A DNA stretch of 64,000 nucleotides from CAKSHP01 sp045636325 (GTDB lineage: Bacteria; Bacillota; Clostridia; UBA1381; UMGS1253). Below, one piece after another: positions 17,448 through 26,255 of this stretch. The notes under the pieces are model-generated. The model was not told the origin of the DNA, did no database searches, and saw only the letters and a list, made by a program, of their open reading frames with translations. Numbering within the stretch: the first letter of the stretch is position 1; each line of letters starts with the position of its first letter. Both the position numbers and the translations under genes were made by a program. Where the stretch lies: the NCBI GenBank assembly GCA_045636325.1, contig JAZTXH010000010.1, positions 1 through 64,000 on the forward strand, given 5' to 3'.

Positions 17448-19308
17448 TTTTGCTTCCTCCTTTATTTTGTGTGGCATTTTTTTGCATCTTTATTTTCCTT
17501 GTTTTTTCTGTCATGTAATCTATCGGCCGCACAAGGCAATCCTTTGAATAGCCTATTAAATCCTCTCTGCCTGCAAGGCGAAGTGCTTTTATAACGAGCT
17601 TTTTGTTATCGGTGTTTTTATATTGAAGAAGTGCCCTTTGCATTGCCTTTTCTTCCGGCGTTTTTGGCACATAAACCTCTTTTCCGGTGCGCGGGTCAAT
17701 TCCTGTGTAAAACATTGCAGTGGAAATACTTCCCGGAGTGGGATAAAAATCCTGCACCTGTTGGGGATTCATGTTATTACGCTTCAAAAATAACGCAAGC
17801 TCTATTGCATCATTTAAAGTAGAGCCGGGGTGCGAACTCATAAGATATGGCACAAGATACTGCTTTTTGCCTAGCCTTTGATTAACTTTTGTAAATTTTT
17901 CTGCAAACTTTTCATAAACCGATGAATCAGGCTTTCCCATATGTTTTAAAACATTTAAAGAAATATGCTCAGGTGCAACCTTTAGTTGACCGCTTACATG
18001 GTGTCGGCAAAGGTCATAGAAAAAGTCTTCCGTTTTATCCTCAAGCATATAATCAAACCGTAGCCCCGAACGTACAAACACCTTTTTAACTCCGTCAAGT
18101 GAGCGAAGCTTTGTTAAAAGCGATAAATAATCCCTGTGGTCTGCATCTAAGTTTTTACAAGGTGTAGGAAACAGACACTGCCTGTTTTTACACGCGCCTG
18201 ATTTTAACTGTTTATCACAGGCGGGGCGCCTGAAATCAGCGGTAGGACCGCCCACATCGTGAATATATCCCTTGAAATCCGAGTCAGATATAAGGATTTT
18301 TGCTTCTTCTATAAGTGATTTGTGGCTTCGTGATGAAATTATTCTTCCCTGATGAAAGGTCAGTGCACAAAAATTGCACGCACCAAAGCAGCCTCTGTTT
18401 GATACAAGGGAAAATTTAACCTCATTTATTGCAGGCACACCGCCCAGTACCTCGTAAGACGGGTGATAGGTGCGCATATAATTAAGAGAATAAACCTCGT
18501 CTAACTCTTTTTGTGTCAGTGGCATTGCAGGCACGTTCTGCACAAGAACTTTATCCCCATGAGGCTGAAAAAGCGCCTTTCCCCTTATGGGATCCTGCTC
18601 TTCATACTGAATACGGCAGGCAGTAGCATATGCTTTTTTATCATTTGTTACATCTTCAAAAGAATTAAGCATAATTCCACCATCAGGAAGTTCGTTTTTA
18701 TTTGCAATATAACAGGTGCCGCGCACATTTCTTATTTTTTTAATCGGTACGCCCTTTTCCATCAGTCTTGCGATTTCAACAATCTGTTTTTCACCCATAC
18801 CATAAATTAAAAGGTCGGCGCGACTGTCAAATAAAACAGAGCGGCGCACCTTGTTCTGCCAGTAGTCGTAATGAGCAAAACGGCGAAGTGATGCCTCAAT
18901 ACCGCCTATAATAATAGGCACAGAGCCAAACACACGGCGCACTGCGTTACAATATGCTATAACTGCGCGGTCAGGCCTTTTTCCTGCTTTTCCACCTGGG
19001 GAATACGAATCATCACTTCTCGGCTTTTTTGCGGCGGTATAATGTGCAACCATAGAGTCTAAATTTCCGCCGGTCACCAGAATACCAAGGCGTGGTGTGC
19101 CGAATTGAAGAAATTCTTTGTCGTTATTAATATCCGGCTGAGCAAGAATTGCCACCCGAAATCCATGTTTTTCAAGCACTCTTGAAATAATGGCATGACC
19201 AAAGCTTGGATGATCAACATACGCATCACCCGTAATATATAAAAAGTCAGGAGCATCCCAACCTTTATTTTTCATTTCCTGAGCATTAATGGGTAAAAAT
19301 GAATTCAT
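17356..19308 (-). CDS. ygiQ: YgiQ-family radical SAM protein
   Basis: A 650-residue radical SAM protein of the UPF0313 / YgiQ family; the biochemical function is not established. The N-terminal domain includes GHAIISRVLEKHGFRVAILA, IIGGIEASLRRFAHYDYW and LIYGMGEKQI. The radical SAM cluster motif is RGCFGACNFCAL (CxxxCxxC) near residue 325, and the C-terminal part has the expected GQLKVAPEHI and VQDFYPTPGSISTAMFYTG. The last 45 residues are a low-complexity basic, Asn- and Lys-rich tail. The tail overlaps the first 30 codons of folD. The ATG at 19308 follows AGGGAG. It is read 50 nt after the YycI-like gene. Confidence 0.9.
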   Translation of the reverse strand: MNSFLPINAQEMKNKGWDAPDFLYITGDAYVDHPSFGHAIISRVLEKHGFRVAILAQPDINNDKEFLQFGTPRLGILVTGGNLDSMVAHYTAAKKPRSDDSYSPGGKAGKRPDRAVIAYCNAVRRVFGSVPIIIGGIEASLRRFAHYDYWQNKVRRSVLFDSRADLLIYGMGEKQIVEIARLMEKGVPIKKIRNVRGTCYIANKNELPDGGIMLNSFEDVTNDKKAYATACRIQYEEQDPIRGKALFQPHGDKVLVQNVPAMPLTQKELDEVYSLNYMRTYHPSYEVLGGVPAINEVKFSLVSNRGCFGACNFCALTFHQGRIISSRSHKSLIEEAKILISDSDFKGYIHDVGGPTADFRRPACDKQLKSGACKNRQCLFPTPCKNLDADHRDYLSLLTKLRSLDGVKKVFVRSGLRFDYMLEDKTEDFFYDLCRHHVSGQLKVAPEHISLNVLKHMGKPDSSVYEKFAEKFTKVNQRLGKKQYLVPYLMSSHPGSTLNDAIELALFLKRNNMNPQQVQDFYPTPGSISTAMFYTGIDPRTGKEVYVPKTPEEKAMQRALLQYKNTDNKKLVIKALRLAGREDLIGYSKDCLVRPIDYMTEKTRKIKMQKNATQNKGGSKNGNNNRRKSSITENKGRFKASGSRAKGKRH

Positions 19309-19358
19309 TTAAAAAGTCTCCCTATGGGTTCATATAGCTTCTGTCAGGCTAATACGTT

Positions 19359-20183
19359 TTAGCGCGCGTCAAAATAATAGCTGTGCCCGTCAGCTGTTTT
19401 AATCCGCCATACGGGTATCGCGGAGGCATACGCCTTAAAATCTGCAGTTTCGCCTGCGGTGTATCCGATTGTTATTTCAGTTATTTTGTTCGATTTGTTA
19501 CTTATTCTTGCACTGTCTGATATAAAATCAATAAGTGCACCTGTCGAGGGGGTAACTCTTGTTGCACTTGATTCAACACGGCTCTGGTCTTGTGAAACAT
19601 AAAACCAGCTTCCCTCTATAGAATGGATGCCCCTCTTTGACACCGCTACCGTCAGCTTTGAGTCAAAAAGCGGATATTTATCAAGCTTTTGGTTTATAAT
19701 AACCGTATACGTTTCGTTTTTGTTTGTAACCTGATATTCTGCTGCATCCAGTGAAAGGCTAAGACCGCTTAAAAAACCTGACACTGTTGCTGCCGCATTG
19801 TCTTCATTAATTGCAACATAGTTTTCATCGGGAGAAGAATTTGTGTAAAAGAATTTGCTTTGGGAAAAACGCAGAATCTTACCATCTGCAAGGTATTCCG
19901 CATTTCCCTTTTTATATTTATCGCCTAAAAGCGCTTTTGCAAAGGAGTCCTTGTCGGAAACTGCATTTGAAACCTCAACACTGTTAAGCTTGGGAATTTT
20001 TTCAGGAATTATAGTTTCATCTATTTCAACACCATTATTTTTAAGTATGGTAACAGTATCAGAAATAATATGTTTTTCAAGCTTGGCTGCGTTTGACGAT
20101 ATACTTACAAGCATAATTATAAGAAATATATTAAGTCCGGCAAATAATGCTATAAGCCAGTTTTTAGCACCTGACCAGTTCAT
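19359..20183 (-). CDS. YycI-like two-component-system regulatory protein
   Basis: A 274-residue single-pass membrane protein. Residues 1-30 match the YycI/YycH start (MNWSGAKNWLIALFAGLNIF), with one N-terminal transmembrane helix and a large extracellular part. The end, SAIPVWRIKTADGHSYYFDA, fits the conserved closing strand of YycI. In Bacillus, YycI with YycH restrains the essential WalK histidine kinase. Here no walRK genes are in the window, so the partner is unknown. The gene sits 36 nt downstream of the DivIVA-like gene and 50 nt upstream of ygiQ, suggesting one operon. The ribosome site before ATG 20183 is weak. Confidence 0.7.
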   Translation of the reverse strand: MNWSGAKNWLIALFAGLNIFLIIMLVSISSNAAKLEKHIISDTVTILKNNGVEIDETIIPEKIPKLNSVEVSNAVSDKDSFAKALLGDKYKKGNAEYLADGKILRFSQSKFFYTNSSPDENYVAINEDNAAATVSGFLSGLSLSLDAAEYQVTNKNETYTVIINQKLDKYPLFDSKLTVAVSKRGIHSIEGSWFYVSQDQSRVESSATRVTPSTGALIDFISDSARISNKSNKITEITIGYTAGETADFKAYASAIPVWRIKTADGHSYYFDAR

Positions 20184-20219
20184 CTTTAGCCCTGCCCTTC
20201 TTCATATTTATAGGTAAAA

Positions 20220-20993
20220 TTAGAAATTAAAGTTCTTTGCAGCTTCGGACTTTAGCATGCCGTCTGATTCTTTATCATCAGATTCTTCGGCTTGCATAGT
20301 TTCTTCGGTTTCTTCGGTAGAAGCAGCTTCATTTTCTTGAGATTTTGCTTCTTCAGCGGGAGCGGACTCTTCTTTTTTTTCTTCAAGTTTTGGTGTTGTT
20401 ATTTCTTCATCCTTTACTTCTATAGAGTCTTCTTCAAGGGAAATAATGCCGTTTAGCTCCATAGATTTTTCAAGCTTTAGCATATATACCTCATAAGCGG
20501 AAAGAACATCAAGCTTAAGTGAGTTTATGCACTGTGCAACATAATCCTTCTGTTCTTTTAAAGCCTTTAGCTCGTCTTCGCTTGTGCGCTTTATTTCAAC
20601 TGCTTTTGTACGCGCAGTGTCAACAATAAGCTCTGCTTCATTTTTAGCGCTGCTTACCATGCCGCTTGCTTCCGACTCAGCATTTGAAATCATACCGCTT
20701 GCCTTGCTTTCTGCATCGGAAATCATGCTGTCAGCTTCTGTTTGTGCAGTGCTTACGATATGGTCAGCCTCTACCTTTGATTTTAAAAGAGTTTCGGCAA
20801 CGTGAAGCCTTTGGGCATCGAGTTCGCCAATTTTTAAATCTTTTTCTTTTATTTGCTCTTTTGCGTCTTTAAGTTGAGCTTCAAGGTCAGCAATTCTTTT
20901 TGTAAAATCTTCAGAAAGGCTTAAGACATAATCTGAAACAGATTTTCTTGAAAATCCGAAAAGTGAAGATTTGAATTTTTTATTGTTATCCAT
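20220..20993 (-). CDS. DivIVA-like coiled-coil protein
   Basis: A 257-residue protein. Its start, KFKSSLFGFSRKSVSDYVLS, matches the DivIVA/GpsB N-terminal motif (FxxxLFGFxxxxVxxYV) that contacts membranes in polar or septal scaffolds. A long coiled coil follows (about 25-165) with 11-residue repeats such as AESKASGMISN and AESEASGMVSS. The C-terminal 70 residues are a disordered acidic Glu/Ser-rich tail. It probably scaffolds envelope or division proteins at curved membrane; the precise role is unknown. The longer frame to 21092 is rejected because AAAGGAG lies just upstream of ATG 20993. It appears to lead the leftward group ending with folD. Confidence 0.75.
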   Translation of the reverse strand: MDNNKKFKSSLFGFSRKSVSDYVLSLSEDFTKRIADLEAQLKDAKEQIKEKDLKIGELDAQRLHVAETLLKSKVEADHIVSTAQTEADSMISDAESKASGMISNAESEASGMVSSAKNEAELIVDTARTKAVEIKRTSEDELKALKEQKDYVAQCINSLKLDVLSAYEVYMLKLEKSMELNGIISLEEDSIEVKDEEITTPKLEEKKEESAPAEEAKSQENEAASTEETEETMQAEESDDKESDGMLKSEAAKNFNF

Positions 20994-21275
20994 ATTAAAA
21001 ACTCCTTTAAAATATATGTTATAGTAATTAAATTTAATGTTATTTTGCGATGGGAAAGCACCCACAGGGCGCATGAATTCACTGACCTTCAATTACATTT
21101 CATTTACATTTGTGTTAAACACTGTAGGGAAGTGACTTGCTGCTTCCGTAACACGGCATAAATTAGTTTTATCCAATTTTGCATTAAAAACGCCTCATTT
21201 TATATAATTTCTACATAAATAAGCAAAGTCCTGCTTAATAAGACAAAATTTTAGTATAAAAAAATAAAAAAATCC

Positions 21276-21305
21276 TTGACAACAGTGACTTTTTTGTGGT
21301 ATTAT
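21276..21305 (+). promoter_or_regulatory. Predicted sigma-A promoter for pheB-hom-lysC
   Basis: TTGACA (21276-21281), an 18-nt spacer and TATTAT (21300-21305). The transcript would start near 21312. Confidence 0.6.
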
Positions 21306-21323
21306 CTTTTATACGAGGACAAT

Positions 21324-21341
21324 TGTGCGCCATGTGCGCAC
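21324..21341 (+). promoter_or_regulatory. GC-rich inverted repeat at the pheB transcript start
   Basis: TGTGCGC (21324-21330) and GCGCACA (21335-21341) flank a short loop, just after the predicted start point and before the ribosome site. It could be an operator or a 5' mRNA hairpin. Confidence 0.4.
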
Positions 21342-21363
21342 AAAAAGGAGGCGAGGGGCTACA

Positions 21364-21807
21364 GTGAAAGAAAAGGCAGGATTCCTTTTGGTGGATTCAA
21401 GCGTTTTGCCTGAAATTTTTACAAAGGTTGTGGAAGCAAAGCGGCTTTTGAAAACAGGGAAATGTAAAACAGCCAGTGAAGCTGCGGAAAAGCTGAAAAT
21501 CAGCCGTTCGGCTTATTATAAATATAAGGATTGTGTTTTTCCTGTTGAACAGGCAGGAAAGGACAGTATTATAACACTCTTTTTTGAGGTTGCAGATATG
21601 CCTGGGGTGCTTTCGTGCATATTAAAGGTTTTGGCAGGGGCAAAGGCAAATGTCTTAACCATAAATCAGAGTATACCGGTAAACGGTGGTGCAAACATAA
21701 CAATCTGTATAAGAATTGAAGCTATGGATATAAGCGCAAATACCCTTATAAAAAAGCTTCGGGAAATAGAATTTGTGCGAAAAGCAGAAATTACATCAGG
21801 TGAGTAA
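21364..21807 (+). CDS. pheB: ACT domain-containing protein PheB (UPF0735)
   Basis: A 147-residue protein, the same length as Bacillus PheB. The N-terminal half, VVEAKRLLKTGKCKTASEAA then LKISRSAYYKYKDCVFP, is a helix-turn-helix-like segment; the C-terminal half is an ACT domain (VADMPGVLSCILKVLAGAKANV with IPVNGGANITICIRI) of the kind that binds amino acids. The role is not proven; the location directly before hom and lysC suggests an amino-acid-sensing regulatory part in threonine/lysine or aromatic synthesis. The GTG at 21364 is chosen because the family begins here; GAGGGG and a further AAAAGGAGG lie upstream. The frame to 21325 adds only a basic tail. Confidence 0.8.
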   Translation: MKEKAGFLLVDSSVLPEIFTKVVEAKRLLKTGKCKTASEAAEKLKISRSAYYKYKDCVFPVEQAGKDSIITLFFEVADMPGVLSCILKVLAGAKANVLTINQSIPVNGGANITICIRIEAMDISANTLIKKLREIEFVRKAEITSGE

Positions 21808-21847
21808 AATTATTATATATTGTATATAGAAAGGCATTTGATTAACT

Positions 21848-23041
21848 ATGATTAATATTGCAATACTCGGTTACGGAGTGGTAGGCTCCGGTGTATATGA
21901 AGTTATTGAAAAAAACAAGGAAGGTATAAAGGTACGTTCGGGCAGAGAAATAAATGTTAAGCGTGTGCTTGATTTAAGAGAGTTTGAAGACCACCCCAGA
22001 AAAGAAATTTTCACAAAGGATTTTAATGATATTTTAAATGATGATGAAATTTCTGTAGTAGTTGAAGCTATGGGTGGAGTAAAGCCTGCGTATGAGTTTA
22101 CAAAAGCTGCTCTGGAGGCAGGCATGAGCGTTGTTACAAGTAATAAAGAGCTTGTGGCAACGCATGGCACAGAACTTTTAAAAATTGCCGAAGATAAAAA
22201 TTCAAACTATTTGTTTGAAGCAAGCGTTGGCGGCGGTATTCCGGTTATAAGACCTCTTCACAACTGCCTTGCTGCAAATGAAGTTGTTGAAATTTTCGGT
22301 ATTTTAAACGGCACTACAAACTATATTTTAACTAAGATGATTAAAGAGGGCATTTCTTTTGATACTGCACTTAAGCAGGCTCAGGAAAAAGGATATGCTG
22401 AAAGAAATCCTGCAGCTGACGTTGAAGGTCACGATGCGGCACGAAAGATTTGTATTCTTTCTTCTCTTGCTTTCGGCAAGGAAGTTGATGTAAACCGTGT
22501 ATATACAGAAGGAATCACAAATGTTTCTTTAGATGATGTAAGCGGCGCTTCCCAGATGGGCTATGTTATAAAGCTTATAGGTTACACAAAACAGCTTGAC
22601 GGAAAAGCGCTTTGCCGCGTTTCTCCCATGCTTGTTCCGAAAAACAGTCCCCTTTCCATGGTTGACGATGTTTTTAATGCAATTATGGTAAGAGGCAACA
22701 TGGTTGGCGATGTAATGTTTTATGGTGCAGGTGCAGGAAAACTGCCTACTGCAAGTGCAGTTGTGGGTGATGTTATAGACATTGCAAAATCTGATGATAA
22801 CAAGCGTTTTAGCTGGCAACCGGCAGACATGAGTTACAATGCATCACACGCTGATGCGCGAGTTAAGCTTTTTGTAAGATGTGGTGAAGTAGTTGATAAA
22901 GCGGCAACAGCTGCCTTTGGCGAATGTAAATTTTCAGATGACGGCAAGTGCTTTATAACACCTGCAGGTGTGGAAACTGACCTTGAAAAAATACTTGCAG
23001 ACAGCGATATTCAGCCTGAAAGCTGCATAAGAGTAATGTAA
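21848..23041 (+). CDS. hom: Homoserine dehydrogenase
   Basis: A 397-residue enzyme reducing aspartate semialdehyde to homoserine with NAD(P)H, the branch point to threonine and methionine. The N-terminal NAD motif is AILGYGVVGSGVYEVI, followed by VVEAMGGVKPAYEF, TSNKELVATHG, FEASVGGGIPVIRPL, FGILNGTTNYILTKM and the active-site region ADVEGHDAARKICILSSLAF. A C-terminal extension of about 85 residues is present but diverges from the usual ACT domain, and the protein is slightly shorter than Bacillus Hom (433). Start ATG 21848 follows AGAAAGG. It lies 40 nt after pheB and 50 nt before lysC in one operon. Confidence 0.95.
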   Translation: MINIAILGYGVVGSGVYEVIEKNKEGIKVRSGREINVKRVLDLREFEDHPRKEIFTKDFNDILNDDEISVVVEAMGGVKPAYEFTKAALEAGMSVVTSNKELVATHGTELLKIAEDKNSNYLFEASVGGGIPVIRPLHNCLAANEVVEIFGILNGTTNYILTKMIKEGISFDTALKQAQEKGYAERNPAADVEGHDAARKICILSSLAFGKEVDVNRVYTEGITNVSLDDVSGASQMGYVIKLIGYTKQLDGKALCRVSPMLVPKNSPLSMVDDVFNAIMVRGNMVGDVMFYGAGAGKLPTASAVVGDVIDIAKSDDNKRFSWQPADMSYNASHADARVKLFVRCGEVVDKAATAAFGECKFSDDGKCFITPAGVETDLEKILADSDIQPESCIRVM

Positions 23042-23091
23042 ATTATCCGTTTAAAGACAGACGGTGTTATAAAATTAAGGAGGACGACAAA

Positions 23092-24309
23092 GTGGGTTTG
23101 GTTGTGCAAAAATTTGGCGGTTCGTCGGTAGCGAATGCTGAAAGAGTTTTTAATGTTGCCCGCACAATTACAGATACATACAAAAACGGCAACGATGTTG
23201 TGGTTGTTGTATCTGCACAGGGCGATACTACAGATGATTTAATAGAAAAGGCAAGGGAAATTAATCCGAAGCCTTCAAAAAGAGAAATGGATCAGCTTTT
23301 GGCAACAGGTGAGCAGATTTCAATATCACTTCTTGCAATGGCGATTGAGTCTTTGGGATTTCCTGTAATATCTCTTACCGGCTGGCAGGCGGGAATGCAG
23401 ACTAATCCGAATTATGGTATTGCCCGCATTTCAAAAATCAATACAGAAAGGCTTGAGCTTGAGCTTGGCAGAAAGAATATTGTTATTGTTGCAGGATTTC
23501 AGGGTATAAACAAATATGACGATATAACAACTCTTGGCCGCGGCGGCTCTGATACTTCAGCGGTTGCACTGGCAGCGGCACTTAAAGCAGATGTTTGCGA
23601 AATATATACCGATGTTGATGGTGTATATACTGCAGACCCAAGAATTGTAAAGGATGCAGCAAAGCTTGACGAAATTTCATACGATGAAATGCTTGAGCTT
23701 GCAAGCCTGGGTGCAAATGTATTAAATAATCGTTCGGTTGAAATGGCAAAAAAATATAATGTTAAGCTTATGGTGCTTTCAAGTTTGCATAAAGCGGCTG
23801 GCACAATTGTTAAGGAGGTAAATGACGTGGAAAAAATGTTGGTTAGGGGTGTAACCCGTGATAATGATACTGCAAGAATTGCTTTGATAGAGGTTGATGA
23901 TACTCCCGGAAAGGCGTTTTCAATTTTTTCGCTTCTTGCAAAGCATAATATAAATGTTGACCTTATTATTCAGTCTGTTGGAAGGAAGGGCACAAAGGAT
24001 ATCAGCTTTACAGTGGCAGAGTCTCATTTAGATGATGCACTTAAGGTTATAAACGAAAACAGTGCCGCAATAGGGGCAAAAGATGTTTTATGGGATGCAA
24101 ACGTATCAAAGGTATCTATTGTTGGCGCAGGTATGGTAACCAATCCCGGTGTTGCCGCAGGTATGTTTGAAGCGCTGTATAAAGCTCATATAAACATTCA
24201 TATGATAGCAACAAGTGAAATCAAGGTTTCCGTTTTGATTGACAGAAAGGATGCTGAAAAAGCAGTTGTTGCAATTCATGACCAGTTTGATATGTCTAAA
24301 ATAAACTAA
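23092..24309 (+). CDS. lysC: Aspartate kinase (alpha/beta type)
   Basis: A 405-residue monofunctional aspartokinase that phosphorylates aspartate at the head of the Lys/Thr/Met pathway. The catalytic domain begins with VVQKFGGSSVANAERV, has LLATGEQIS, and TTLGRGGSDTSAVALAAAL and DVDGVYTADPRIV at about 150-190. Two ACT domains follow (ALIEVDDTPGKAFSIFSLLA and SIVGAGMVTNPGVAAGMFEA). The GTG at 23092 follows AAGGAGGACGACAAA. In Bacillus-type enzymes the regulatory half is also made separately from an internal start; a strong AAGGAGGT at 23812-23819 before GTG 23827 supports the same here. The operon ends at a terminator. Confidence 0.95.
   Translation: MGLVVQKFGGSSVANAERVFNVARTITDTYKNGNDVVVVVSAQGDTTDDLIEKAREINPKPSKREMDQLLATGEQISISLLAMAIESLGFPVISLTGWQAGMQTNPNYGIARISKINTERLELELGRKNIVIVAGFQGINKYDDITTLGRGGSDTSAVALAAALKADVCEIYTDVDGVYTADPRIVKDAAKLDEISYDEMLELASLGANVLNNRSVEMAKKYNVKLMVLSSLHKAAGTIVKEVNDVEKMLVRGVTRDNDTARIALIEVDDTPGKAFSIFSLLAKHNINVDLIIQSVGRKGTKDISFTVAESHLDDALKVINENSAAIGAKDVLWDANVSKVSIVGAGMVTNPGVAAGMFEALYKAHINIHMIATSEIKVSVLIDRKDAEKAVVAIHDQFDMSKIN
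23827..24309 (+). other. Probable internal start: aspartokinase beta (regulatory) subunit
   Basis: Within lysC, AAGGAGGT (23812-23819) lies 7 nt before the in-frame GTG 23827 (codon 246). The product would be 160 residues containing only the two ACT domains, close in position and size to the known Bacillus subtilis LysC beta subunit. Confidence 0.7.
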
Positions 24310-24344
24310 TTAAAGAAGGAGCTTTTCTTATCCCCTTATAAAGG

Positions 24345-24372
24345 GAGGGTGTAAGAATTTACACCCTCTTTT
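24345..24372 (+). terminator. Rho-independent terminator after lysC
   Basis: GAGGGTGTAA (24345-24354), a GAAT loop and TTACACCCTC (24359-24368), then TTTT. Confidence 0.85.
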
Positions 24373-24403
24373 GCGTATTTTTGCAAAAGAAAGGAAGCTT
24401 GCT

Positions 24404-25171
24404 ATGAGCAAAAGAGAAGAGAATAGAAACGCTGAAACAAGAGAAGATATATTGGAGGGAAGAAATCCGGTTTTTGAAGCTCTTAAAGCGGGCAGACAGA
24501 TAGATAAAATCCTTTTGGCAAAGGGCGAAACAAAAGGCTCGGTTACAAGAATTATTGCCATTGCAAAGGAAAAGAAAATTTTAATAAGCGAGGTTGAGCG
24601 GGCAAAGCTTGACTGTATAACTACAACCAATGCACATCAGGGTATTATTGCTTATACTGCGGCGGCAGATTATGTGTCTGTAAAAGATATTTTAAACTAC
24701 GCAAAAGAAAAAGGAGAGCCGCCTTTTGTGATTATATGCGACTCCTTAAACGATGCCCATAATTTAGGCTCAATTATAAGAACTGCAGAATGTGTTGGCG
24801 CTCATGGGGTTATTATTCCCAAGCACAGAAGTGTCGGTCTTTCAGCTGCTTGTGCAAAAGCAAGTGCAGGGGCAACAGAATATATGAGAGTTTCTAAGGT
24901 GACAAATCTTTCCCGTGCTATAGAAGACCTTAAGAAAGAGGGCCTTTGGGTTTGCGGCACCGATGCGACCGGCGAACACGAAATGTATGATGCAGATTTA
25001 AAAGGTCCCTTGGCAATTGTAATTGGCTCTGAGAGCGAGGGCATGAGCAGACTTGTTAAGGAAAGCTGTGACTTTTGCGTGCGTATTCCGATGAGCGGAC
25101 ATATAAACAGCCTTAATGCATCTGTGGCTGCAGGAGTTTTGATGTATGAAGCATTGCGCCAGAGAAGATAA
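24404..25171 (+). CDS. rlmB: 23S rRNA (guanosine-2'-O)-methyltransferase RlmB (SpoU/TrmH family)
   Basis: A 255-residue SPOUT methyltransferase that 2'-O-methylates a guanosine of the 23S rRNA peptidyl-transferase region (G2251 in E. coli). An N-terminal substrate-binding domain begins with LEGRNPVFEALKAGRQIDKI. The knotted SPOUT domain has DSLNDAHNLGSIIRTAECVG, VIGSESEGMSRLV and the C-terminal MSGHINSLNASVAAGVLMYE. The start is ATG 24404 after GAAAGGAAG; the frame to 24371 overlaps the lysC terminator and is rejected. In many Firmicutes rlmB follows cysS and mrnC, but those are absent here. Confidence 0.9.
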   Translation: MSKREENRNAETREDILEGRNPVFEALKAGRQIDKILLAKGETKGSVTRIIAIAKEKKILISEVERAKLDCITTTNAHQGIIAYTAAADYVSVKDILNYAKEKGEPPFVIICDSLNDAHNLGSIIRTAECVGAHGVIIPKHRSVGLSAACAKASAGATEYMRVSKVTNLSRAIEDLKKEGLWVCGTDATGEHEMYDADLKGPLAIVIGSESEGMSRLVKESCDFCVRIPMSGHINSLNASVAAGVLMYEALRQRR

Positions 25172-25221
25172 TATTTATTACATGTAAAGATAAAATTTAC
25201 AATATATTTACGGTATAATTA

Positions 25222-25250
25222 TTTACATTAAATAGAATTTAATATATAAT
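25222..25250 (+). promoter_or_regulatory. Predicted sigma-A promoter for the hprK gene cluster
   Basis: TTTACA (25222-25227), a 17-nt spacer and TATAAT (25245-25250), about 25 nt before the hprK start. Confidence 0.6.
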
Positions 25251-25273
25251 GAGTATGTATAATACAGAAGGGA

Positions 25274-26215
25274 ATGAGGGATGTGACACAATTTTCTATA
25301 CCTTTAAGCAAGCTGGTGGGCGAGTTTAATTTGGAAACCGTCTATAAATCATCTGATTATGGAGATGTTTTGATAACTACCAGTGAGGTTAACCGTCCTG
25401 GTATGCAGATTATCGGATTTTTTGACTATTTTTTTGAAGCAAGACTTCAGATTTTAGGAATGGTTGAAGTGTCGTACTTAAGAACTCTTTCAAGTGATGA
25501 AAGAAGCAACTGTTTTCAAAACCTTTTAAGCCGCAGGATTCCTGCGCTGGTTATAACCCGTTCCCTTGAAGCCTTTGATGAGCTTATGGAGGCAGCAAAA
25601 AAATATGATATTACAATTTTGAGAAGCGATGCTAACACATCAGTGTTTATGAGCGCTCTTATAAGTTATCTTAATGTGCAGCTTGCGCCCCGTATTACCC
25701 GCCATGGTGTATTGGTTGAAGTTCACGGCGAAGGTGTTTTGATTTTAGGAGACTCAGGAGTTGGTAAAAGCGAAACTGCAATTGAGCTTGTTAAGCGCGG
25801 TCACCGTTTTGTGGCAGACGATGCGGTTGAAATCAAAAAAGTATCTGACAAAACTCTTGTCGGCACTGCGCCTGAAATGATTCGGTATTTTATTGAAATA
25901 CGCGGTATCGGAATTGTTGACGTAAGGAGGCTTTTCGGTATGGGAGCAGTTAAAGAAACAGAAAAGATTGACATGATTATCAACTTTGAGCCATGGGAAG
26001 AGGGTAAGGCCTATGACCGCCTTGGTCTGACAGATGAAACAACAAATATTTTAGGAATTGATATTCCCTCGGTTACCATACCTGTGCGCCCCGGCAGAAA
26101 CCTTGCGGTTATAGTAGAAATTGCGGCAACGAATAACCGTCAGAAAAGAACGGGCTTTAATGCGGCAGAAGAGCTTTCGGCAAGGCTTACAAGTAAGCTT
26201 GGCGAAGATAAATAA
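25274..26215 (+). CDS. hprK: HPr kinase/phosphorylase
   Basis: A 313-residue bifunctional enzyme that phosphorylates Ser46 of HPr (or removes the phosphate), the sensor step of Firmicute carbon catabolite repression. The Walker A motif GDSGVGKSETAIELVKRGH lies at about residue 158, followed by VADDAVEI and the HprK signature EIRGIGIVDVRRLFGMGAV. The start is uncertain: ATG 25274 is only two bases from AGAAGGG, so the in-frame GTG 25283 may be used instead. The following genes (PHP protein, murB, rapZ) form the usual clostridial hprK neighbourhood, though yvcK is missing and whiA is elsewhere. Confidence 0.95.
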   Translation: MRDVTQFSIPLSKLVGEFNLETVYKSSDYGDVLITTSEVNRPGMQIIGFFDYFFEARLQILGMVEVSYLRTLSSDERSNCFQNLLSRRIPALVITRSLEAFDELMEAAKKYDITILRSDANTSVFMSALISYLNVQLAPRITRHGVLVEVHGEGVLILGDSGVGKSETAIELVKRGHRFVADDAVEIKKVSDKTLVGTAPEMIRYFIEIRGIGIVDVRRLFGMGAVKETEKIDMIINFEPWEEGKAYDRLGLTDETTNILGIDIPSVTIPVRPGRNLAVIVEIAATNNRQKRTGFNAAEELSARLTSKLGEDK

Positions 26216-26255
26216 ACTAACTTTATTAAAAATTTAAGAGGAGGAGCGTCGCCAC

